In this document: positions 57,550-64,000 of the stretch, piece after piece
Numbering within the stretch: the stretch's first letter is position 1
How the letters are laid out: every line of letters starts with the position of its first letter
Source of the DNA: Xylanimonas oleitrophica
Lineage (GTDB): Bacteria > Actinomycetota > Actinomycetes > Actinomycetales > Cellulomonadaceae
Assembly: GCF_003244315.1 (NCBI RefSeq)
Contig: NZ_QKWH01000003.1
Coordinates: 248,001-312,000 of the forward strand
Reading direction: 5' to 3'
Length of the DNA stretch: 64,000 bases
Position numbers and translations under genes: made by a program
Notes under the pieces: generated by a model
The model's input: the letters and a program-made list of their open reading frames with translations, nothing else
The model's database searches: none
What the model was told of the DNA's origin: nothing

Positions 57550-59967
57550 CTAGGGCTCGCTGCGGGTCGGAGCGGCCAGCTCGGCACGGGCGCGGCGCTC
57601 GGCGCGCGCGGAGCGCACCGCCGCGGACACGAGAGCCCCGGTGCCGCGCAGGAACCGCCCGTTGACGATCGTCAGCACCGCCTCGGCCATCTGGAGGCTC
57701 ACCCTGCCGTTGGTCATCTTCGCGATGGCCCGGAACGGCATCCCGTAGAGGAACAGCAGATTGAGGTCCGGCTTGCCCTTGGCGCTCGACCGGGCGATCA
57801 GGCGGGCCAGGACGGCGTGAGCCGCCCGAGCGAGCGGGCTGCGTGCCCGGCGCATCGCCCCGAGGGGGTCGTTGAGGCGCAGGGACCGGCCCGGCGCCTG
57901 CGCCGGCGGCAGATCCCGTCCGAGCAGGACGGCGAACTCCTCGTCCGGCACGTCCGTCACGTCCGCCGCCCGGTAGTGCGGCAGACCGGGCTCGCCCGCC
58001 ACGGCCGGACCGGTACCGGTGACCACGTGGTCGGCCTGGAGCCGGACGTCCTCGGCGCTCGCCGCGACCATGACCTGCCACGTGCCGCCCTCGACCTCCC
58101 AGCGCCCGGAGGCGGTGCTGAAGTGCCGGAACGTCGTGTCGTCGAAGGGGATGGAGACCCGCGAGCTCTCGCCCGGCGCCAGGTGCACCTTGGCGAAGCC
58201 GCGCAGCTCGCGCACCGGCCGGTGGACGCCGTCCGAGCCCGCGCGGCCCACGTAGAGCTGGGGCACCTCGGCCCCCGCCACGGCGCCCGTGTTCGTCACG
58301 GTGAACGTGACGCCGTCCTCGCGCACCTCGAGGTCGGCGTAGTCGAACGTGGTGTAGCTCAACCCGAACCCGAACGGGAACCGCACCGGGACCCCGGCGG
58401 ACGTGTAGTAGCGGTAGCCCACGAACAGTCCCTCGCGGTACTCGGCCGTGTCCGCGTCGCTCGGGTGGTAGCGGTGGGCGGGCGTGCTCTCCAGGCGCAC
58501 GGGGTAGGTCTCCGCGAGCCGCCCGGCGGGCGTGACCGCGCCCGTGACGACGTCGAGCACGCCTTCGGCGCCCGCCTGACCCCCCAGGTAGCCGTGGACG
58601 AGCGCGCGGCAGTGCCCCAGCCACGGCATCTCGACCACGGACCCGGCGCTGAGGACCACGACCACCGGGGTGCCGGTGCCGGCGAGCGCCTCCAGCAGGC
58701 GCACCTGCGCGTCCGGCAGGCGCAGGTGGCTGCGGTCCTGCCCCTCGGACTCGCTCACCTCGTCGAGGCCCAGGTACAGCAGCACCACCTCCGCCTCGTG
58801 CGCCAGCCGCACCGCCTGGTCCACGAGCGCCGGGTCGGGCGCGCCGCCACGGACGAACCCCTGCGCGAAGCCCACCTCGGTGAGGTCCGTCCCGGCGAGC
58901 GCGTCCAGCGCCGAGGGCAGCCGGGTCGGGTTGACCAGCGAGGAGCCCGCGCCCTGGTAGCGCGGGGTGCGAGCGAAGTCGCCCACCACGGCCACCCGGG
59001 TACCGGGCGCCAGCGGCAGCACGGCGTCGTCGTTCTTGAGCAGGACGGCGCTCGCGGCCGCCGCCTCGCGGGCCAGGCGGTGGTGGGCGTCGGCGTCGGC
59101 CGGGGTGCCGCTGCGGCTCCCCACGCGCTCGGCGAGCCGCACCATCTCGGCCACGCGGGCGTCGACGTCGGCCTCCGCCAGCTCGCCGTCCGCCATCGCC
59201 GCGACGATGCGCCGGGCGGAGTCGAGACCGGGGGAGGGCATCTCCAGGGTGCCACCGGCACGGACGGCGGCGACCGGGTCGTTCCCGCCGCCCCAGTCGG
59301 AGACGACAGCACCGTCGAAGCCCCACTCGTCGCGCAGCACCTGCTGCAGCAGGAACGGGTTCTCGTGGGCGTAGGTGCCGTTGACCTTGTTGTAGCTGGA
59401 CATGACCGCCCAGGGGGCGGCCTCGCGCACCACGATCTCGAAGCCGGTGAGGTAGATCTCGCGCAGCGTGCGCTCGTCGACCACCGAGTCGCTCGTCATG
59501 CGGCGCAGCTCCTGGCTGTTGGCCGCGAAGTGCTTGGGGCACGCGGCCACGCCGCGAGACTGGATGCCGCGCACGTAGGCGGCGGCCAGCCGGCCGGACA
59601 GGTGCGGGTCCTCGGAGAAGTACTCGAAGTTGCGGCCGCACAGCGGGCTGCGCTTGATGTTCAGGCCGGGGCCGAGGACGACGTCGACCCCCTGCGCGTC
59701 GGCCTCCGCCCCGAGGGCCTCGCCGATGCGCCGGGCCAGGTCCAGGTCCCAGCTGTTGGCCACGGACGCGGCCGTGGGGAAGCAGGTGGCGGGCGCCGAC
59801 TCTGCGATGCCCAGGTGGTCGGAGGCCCCGACCTGCTTGCGGATGCCGTGCGGGCCGTCCGACAGGAAGAGCGAGCGGATGCCGGCGTGGGCGAGGGCCC
59901 GCGTCTCGAACGTGGTGGCGCCGCTGAGCAGCGCCGCCTTCTCCAGGGGTGTCATCGGGTGGGTCAT
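57550..59967 (-). CDS. GH3 beta-glucosidase, cytoplasmic, standard domain order
   Basis: About 805 residues. The N-terminal GH3 barrel (residues ~10-300) shows FLSDGPHGIRKQ, GRNFEYFSEDP, CPKHFAANSQE and AVVSDWGGGNDP, whose Asp is the nucleophile. The sandwich domain follows with SAVLLKNDDAVLPLAPGT, then an Fn3-like domain, and a C-terminal ~100-residue tail including GMPFRAIAKMTNGRVSLQMA. There is no signal peptide, so it hydrolyses imported glucosides or xylosides in the cytoplasm. A terminator hairpin separates it from the upstream permuted GH3 gene. Confidence 0.92.
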   Translation of the reverse strand: MTHPMTPLEKAALLSGATTFETRALAHAGIRSLFLSDGPHGIRKQVGASDHLGIAESAPATCFPTAASVANSWDLDLARRIGEALGAEADAQGVDVVLGPGLNIKRSPLCGRNFEYFSEDPHLSGRLAAAYVRGIQSRGVAACPKHFAANSQELRRMTSDSVVDERTLREIYLTGFEIVVREAAPWAVMSSYNKVNGTYAHENPFLLQQVLRDEWGFDGAVVSDWGGGNDPVAAVRAGGTLEMPSPGLDSARRIVAAMADGELAEADVDARVAEMVRLAERVGSRSGTPADADAHHRLAREAAAASAVLLKNDDAVLPLAPGTRVAVVGDFARTPRYQGAGSSLVNPTRLPSALDALAGTDLTEVGFAQGFVRGGAPDPALVDQAVRLAHEAEVVLLYLGLDEVSESEGQDRSHLRLPDAQVRLLEALAGTGTPVVVVLSAGSVVEMPWLGHCRALVHGYLGGQAGAEGVLDVVTGAVTPAGRLAETYPVRLESTPAHRYHPSDADTAEYREGLFVGYRYYTSAGVPVRFPFGFGLSYTTFDYADLEVREDGVTFTVTNTGAVAGAEVPQLYVGRAGSDGVHRPVRELRGFAKVHLAPGESSRVSIPFDDTTFRHFSTASGRWEVEGGTWQVMVAASAEDVRLQADHVVTGTGPAVAGEPGLPHYRAADVTDVPDEEFAVLLGRDLPPAQAPGRSLRLNDPLGAMRRARSPLARAAHAVLARLIARSSAKGKPDLNLLFLYGMPFRAIAKMTNGRVSLQMAEAVLTIVNGRFLRGTGALVSAAVRSARAERRARAELAAPTRSEP

Positions 59968-59995
59968 GCGAGGTGCTGCTTCCTGCGGTCGGGGA

Positions 59996-60029
59996 GGTGC
60001 TGGGCCGGCCCGCGGGCCGGCCCAGCACC
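59996..60029 (-). terminator. terminator between the two GH3 genes
   Basis: A 16-bp perfect stem GGTGCTGGGCCGGCCC with a two-base spacer, five bases beyond the stop of the permuted GH3. Confidence 0.75.
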
Positions 60030-60034
60030 AGGGG

Positions 60035-63000
60035 TCACGCGCGGGGCGAGGTGCGGTCGTCGTCCTCGGGCGCGCCGGCGCCCTCGGTCTCCTGCTCCGC
60101 AGCGCCCTGCTCGGCGGCACCGGTCTCGAGGGCCTCGTCGGCCTCCGCCTGCGCGGCCTCGGCGGACCGGTGACGGCGCACGCGCCGCACCACCCACACC
60201 ACGGCCGCAGCGAGCAGCAGGCCGAGCAGCACGTCGACCGCGATCTGCACGAACCGCCAGGTCGGCGGGGTGTAGCTGATCTCGGCACCGGTGGCGACGC
60301 CGTTCATGGCGTTGGAGTTGGCGACGGCGAACAGGATGTTGTGCGTCGCCTTGCGGATGTTGCTGACGCCCTCGGCGCTCGTGGTGTCCGCGAGCGACTT
60401 CATCGGCTGGAACGTCAGCATCAGGTCCGAGCCGGCCTTGATGCCCTGGTCGGGGTACATGTACCCGTACAGGTTGAAGTCCGTGATGACGATGCCGCGG
60501 AAGCCCCACTCGTCACGGAGCACGGTGTCCATGAGCGGCACGGAGCCGCCCGCCCAGGTGGCGCCGACCCGGTTGAAGGAGCTCATGATCGCGGTCGCGC
60601 CGATCTCCTTCTCCGCCACGGTGCCCTGGTCGTCGGCGATGTAGCGCATCGGCGCCGAAGCCGTCTTGACCGTGATCTCGAACGGCTTCAGGTACAGCTC
60701 GCGGATGGCCTGCTCGTTGGCCCAGGTGGCCACGCCGTTGTTGACGCGGTTGGTCTCCTGGTCGTTGAGGGCGTAGTGCTTGACGTAGGAGTACACGCCC
60801 TTGCTGGCGGCACCGCTGACAACGGCCGCGCCGATCTTGCCGGAGAGCACGCCGTCCTCCGAGTAGTACTCGAAGTTGCGGCCCGCGAACGGCGAGCGGT
60901 GCAGGTTCATCGCCGGGGCGTACCAGCCGGACGCCCCGAGGAAGATCGCCTCGTTGCCGATCGACACGCCCATGTCGTGCGCCAGGTCCTTGCTCCACGT
61001 CTGCGCGACGAGCACCGCGGACGGGTAGGCCATGCCGGAGACGGCGTCGTTGATGAACGAGCTGAAGCCGGCCGGGCCGTCGTAGTCGCCCGTGACCTCC
61101 TTGGCGATCGAGTTGATCGCGCCGGTGTTGTAGGCGCCGTTGAGGATGACGTTGGTCATCTCGCCGACGGTGAGCTGGTCGAGCAGGGCGTCCCACCGGG
61201 GGTCGTCGTACTCCAGGCCGCGCACGTCGATCAGGCCGAGGTCGCCGTCCTGGCCGGTGGCCGGCATGGTGGCGTCGGACTGGGCGGCGGCCGCCGCGGC
61301 GTCGTACTCGCCGAACGCGGCGACGACCTCGGGGGAGGCGGTGGCGTCGGCGGCGGTCGGGGCCGTGGGGAACGTGCCGGCGAAGTCGGCCCGCGACATG
61401 TTGAGGATCTTGCCGTCCTGCGGCGCGTCCACGAACGCGGCGCTGACGTCGTCGAACTGGTTGGTCACCGGGGCCTGGTCGGAGGCGCGGTGGTCGTCAC
61501 CGGAGTAGACGACGGTGCTCTCGACCGTGTAGGGGATCGGCGCGACGCCGGCCTTGAGGGAGTGGGAGTCGGTCTGCACGCGCAGCTCGTAGGTGCCCTG
61601 CTCCAGCACGTAGGCCCGGTCGCCGCGGTAGTCGTAGGAGGCCATCTCCTCGACGGGCAGCGTCAGCGTGACCGTCTCGGACTCGCCCGGCGCCAGCAGG
61701 CCCGTCTTGGCGAAGTCGCCGAGAACCACCGAGGACTTCTCGATGCCGCCGGGGGTGTACGGCGCGGAGTAGTAGAGCTGGACGACGTCCTTGCCCGCGA
61801 CGGCGCCGGTGTTGGTCACCTGCACGTCGACGCTGATCTCGCCGTCGACGTCGCCGAGCTGGGTGCCCGCGACGGCCCAGTCGAACGTGGTGTAGCTCAG
61901 GCCGTGCCCGAACGGGTAGACGACGGCCTGGTCGTAGTCGATGAAGCCCTCGACGGCCGCGGTCTCGTAGTACCGGTAGCCGACGTAGATGCCCTCCTCG
62001 TAGTGGACGAAGTAGCCGTTGCCGTCCACGCCGAGCGAGCCGTCCGACCACAGGCCGGAGATGTTCGAGTAGGCGAAGCTGCCGAAGTTGACGAAGGTCG
62101 GGTCCTGCGTGAAGTCCGCGGCGTACAGGTCCACGGTGCGGCCCGAGGGGTTGACGTCACCGGTCAGGATGCGGCCGAGCGCGTTGAGCCCGGACTGGCC
62201 GGGCGAGCCCACCTGCAGGACGGCGTCCACGCCGGCGTCGTGCTGGACGGTGCCGAGCTCCATGCTCGTGGAGGCGTTGACGACCACCACGACGGTCTCG
62301 AAGCTCTCCTTGGCCAGGGCGATCGTGTCGAGCTCGTCCTTGTTGAGCTCGAGCTGGTGCTGGCCGTCCACGTAGTTGTCGTCCCAGCCCGTCATGTCCT
62401 GGGCGAGGTCGCCGCCCTCGCCGCCACCGCGGCCGATCACGACCACGGCCGCGTCGGCGTAGTCCGCGAAGCTCGCGCGGGCCTCGTCGGAGTACTGCGC
62501 AACGGGCATCTCACCGACGTCGTAGCGGGACTCCTCCGGCTTGTCCATCACGATGTCGGCGCGCGGCGCCTCCTGCGCGAAGGCGTCCAGGAGCGAGTAC
62601 ACGGTCTCGTTGACCTCGATGCCGGCGTTCTGCAGGCCGGACCGGAAGTCGACCGCGGACGAGGTGTCCACCGAGCCCGAGCCGGCGCCGCCGTAGACCG
62701 GGTCGGCCGCGCCGCGGCCCAGCAGGGTGACCCGCGGGGCGTCGGCCGTCAGGGGTAGGGCGCCGGCCGTGTTCTTCAGGAGCACGATGCCCTCGGCGGC
62801 GATCTCCTCGACGAGGGCCTCGGCCGCGGCCTCGGTCTCCTCCAGGGTGGCGTGGTCGGCCTCGTTGTAGGTGGTGTCCCACCCCTCGGCGTCCTCGGTG
62901 TTGGTGAGCGTGTAGGTGCCCGTGCCGAGCTGGGAGGAGACCCAGTTGCTGAAGATGCCGAGGGCGATGTTGGCGCCCACGGCCAGGACGAGGACGAAGG

Positions 63001-63070
63001 ACAGGACCGGGACCCAGACGGCCAGGAACTTCCTGTTCGACATCGGCGGCTTTGCCGTGCGTGTGCTCAC
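60035..63070 (-). CDS. membrane-anchored GH3 glycosidase with permuted domain order
   Basis: About 1011 residues. A TM helix near residues 15-40 (FLAVWVPVLSFVLVLAVGAN) leads to an extracellular part. The C-terminal GH3 sandwich comes first (AAEGIVLLKNTAGALPLTAD), then Fn3-like (VQVTNTGAVAGKDVVQLYY). The catalytic barrel comes last: LDQLTVGEM, AGRNFEYYSEDGVLSGKIG, VKHYALNDQETNR and FRGIVITDFNLYGYM with the nucleophile Asp. A second TM helix (VDVLLGLLLAAAVVWVVRRV) and an acidic cytosolic tail close the protein. GTG 63070 has AAGGAG upstream. Permuted GH3 enzymes are known, but two anchors are unusual. Confidence 0.9.
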   Translation of the reverse strand: MSTRTAKPPMSNRKFLAVWVPVLSFVLVLAVGANIALGIFSNWVSSQLGTGTYTLTNTEDAEGWDTTYNEADHATLEETEAAAEALVEEIAAEGIVLLKNTAGALPLTADAPRVTLLGRGAADPVYGGAGSGSVDTSSAVDFRSGLQNAGIEVNETVYSLLDAFAQEAPRADIVMDKPEESRYDVGEMPVAQYSDEARASFADYADAAVVVIGRGGGEGGDLAQDMTGWDDNYVDGQHQLELNKDELDTIALAKESFETVVVVVNASTSMELGTVQHDAGVDAVLQVGSPGQSGLNALGRILTGDVNPSGRTVDLYAADFTQDPTFVNFGSFAYSNISGLWSDGSLGVDGNGYFVHYEEGIYVGYRYYETAAVEGFIDYDQAVVYPFGHGLSYTTFDWAVAGTQLGDVDGEISVDVQVTNTGAVAGKDVVQLYYSAPYTPGGIEKSSVVLGDFAKTGLLAPGESETVTLTLPVEEMASYDYRGDRAYVLEQGTYELRVQTDSHSLKAGVAPIPYTVESTVVYSGDDHRASDQAPVTNQFDDVSAAFVDAPQDGKILNMSRADFAGTFPTAPTAADATASPEVVAAFGEYDAAAAAAQSDATMPATGQDGDLGLIDVRGLEYDDPRWDALLDQLTVGEMTNVILNGAYNTGAINSIAKEVTGDYDGPAGFSSFINDAVSGMAYPSAVLVAQTWSKDLAHDMGVSIGNEAIFLGASGWYAPAMNLHRSPFAGRNFEYYSEDGVLSGKIGAAVVSGAASKGVYSYVKHYALNDQETNRVNNGVATWANEQAIRELYLKPFEITVKTASAPMRYIADDQGTVAEKEIGATAIMSSFNRVGATWAGGSVPLMDTVLRDEWGFRGIVITDFNLYGYMYPDQGIKAGSDLMLTFQPMKSLADTTSAEGVSNIRKATHNILFAVANSNAMNGVATGAEISYTPPTWRFVQIAVDVLLGLLLAAAVVWVVRRVRRHRSAEAAQAEADEALETGAAEQGAAEQETEGAGAPEDDDRTSPRA

Positions 63071-63472
63071 TGCGCGTTGCTCCTTGCGAACGGGGTGCGC
63101 CCGGGCGTCCGTGCGCTGACCCATCGACGATGGTGGGTGGAGGCGCCCCGCGCTGTTGCGGCGCCCTCCGTTCTCTGCTCGGCAGGGGTGCTCCCGAGCG
63201 TCGAGCTTGAGGGCAGCCAAGCACCCGGCGTGGTGCGGCCGGGCTCGCTGCGCACAACCTGTCACGAGGCGTGCACGATCTGTCGTCCGGCGCGGCCGAC
63301 GACGGACCCGCCGTGAGCGGTCGCACACCCGCGGTCCAGGGTCGAGCGCAGGGGACGACCTGAGAGGAGTCAGGGCCGAACCAGGGTTTTCTCAGGGAGA
63401 CACCTCGTGTCCTCGGGGCCGGCGCCGGTGGGACGCTCGCCGCGAACCGTCGCCCAGACCAGGAGCACCTCC
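63071..63472. other. divergent intergenic region, GH3 / ABC transporter
   Basis: About 400 bp between divergent genes, so it should hold both promoters. I see no perfect LacI-type operator or clear -35/-10 pair. A local purine-rich block around 63358-63400 contains GGGTTTTCTCAGGGAG just before the ABC gene leader. Confidence 0.4.
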
Positions 63473-64000
63473 ATGTCCCACGCAACGCCTGCACCCTCGG
63501 CCCCGCGCCCCGCGAGCCCCATCGCCTCCGCACGCGGCCTGCGCAAGGTCTACGGCGACGGCCCCGCGGCCGTCGTCGCCCTCGACGACGTGGACGTCGA
63601 CTTCGCCCGCGGTGCGCTCACCGCCATCATGGGCCCCTCCGGGTCCGGCAAGTCCACCCTCATGCACTGCATGGCCGGTCTCGACCGTCCCACCTCCGGG
63701 CGCGCCGTCGTCGACGGGCAGGAGATCGGCGGGCTGTCGGAGAAGCACCTGACGCGCCTGCGCCGCACCCGCCTCGGCTTCGTCTTCCAGGCGTTCAACC
63801 TGGTGCCCACCCTCACGGCCCGGGAGAACATCACCCTTCCCGTCGACCTCGCCCGCGGACGGCTCGACGAGGACTGGTTCGAGGAGGTCGTGGATGCCGT
63901 CGGCCTCGGCCACCGCCTCGACCACCGGCCCGCCGAGCTGTCGGGCGGCCAGCAGCAGCGCGTGGCCTGCGCCCGCGCCCTGATCACGCGCCCCTCCGTC
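63473..64000 (+). CDS. ABC transporter ATP-binding protein (MacB/LolD type), cut by window end
   Basis: The first 176 residues of an ATPase of the MacB/LolD/FtsE class. Walker A is IMGPSGSGKSTLMHCMAGLD, with VFQAFNLVPTLTARENI as the Q-loop and LSGGQQQRVACARAL as the signature. Walker B lies beyond the window. AGGAG precedes the ATG by seven bases. Such ATPases usually pair with an FtsX-like permease encoded next, often under control of a neighbouring two-component system. The C-terminus and partner are not visible. Confidence 0.9.
   Translation, partial: MSHATPAPSAPRPASPIASARGLRKVYGDGPAAVVALDDVDVDFARGALTAIMGPSGSGKSTLMHCMAGLDRPTSGRAVVDGQEIGGLSEKHLTRLRRTRLGFVFQAFNLVPTLTARENITLPVDLARGRLDEDWFEEVVDAVGLGHRLDHRPAELSGGQQQRVACARALITRPSV

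Overview
High-GC DNA with strong G/C third-position bias, GTG starts, 4-bp GTGA/ATGA gene overlaps and several apparently leaderless genes points to an actinobacterium. Pyruvate formate-lyase, a GlgX/TreZ-like pair, GH3 glucosidases and many family-specific genes (DUF3000, DUF5701, GuaB1, ZapE) suggest Micrococcales, probably near Cellulomonadaceae/Promicromonosporaceae. The genus is an inference.

Layout. 0-5 kb: two TrkA-type K+ channel subunits, divergent from an APC permease, then a TRAM-type RNA methyltransferase. 5-16.9 kb: small hypotheticals, an alpha/beta hydrolase, aconitase behind an 18-bp palindrome, a phosphotransferase/NUDIX pair, GuaB1, dxs and a YbdK-type ligase. 17-24 kb: pflB-pflA and a fadA-fadB beta-oxidation operon. 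24-37.9 kb: RNase D/DUF3000, gnd with two tandem ATP-grasp ligases, a RibD-C reductase, zapE, and glgX with a degenerate TreZ-like partner. 37.9-40.95 kb: a five-tRNA cluster in two transcription units (Gly-Cys-Val and Gly-Val), pabB-pabC and tRNA-Val(CAC).

40.9-47.4 kb is an integrated element bounded by a perfect 44-bp direct repeat of the 3' part of tRNA-Val(CAC). It has a decayed tyrosine integrase, a PaeR7I/XhoI-like type II restriction-modification pair, an HsdR C-terminal remnant and a GIY-YIG-type protein. The tRNA's probable original terminator now lies just beyond the right repeat, while a second terminator sits inside the left end.

47.5-64 kb: a P450, a stress-type SDR, an MFS transporter divergent from an HTH/membrane-protein pair with a doubled operator, a secreted protein, a LytTR response regulator/GHKL kinase, then GT2, GtrA-like, a cytoplasmic GH3 and a membrane-anchored GH3 with permuted domain order, and the start of an ABC exporter ATPase.

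I found no wholly new defence system. The strongest leads are the tandem ATP-grasp ligases coupled to gnd, the restriction island, the catalytically stripped TreZ homologue, the permuted double-membrane-anchored GH3, and the paired operator at 51.6 kb.
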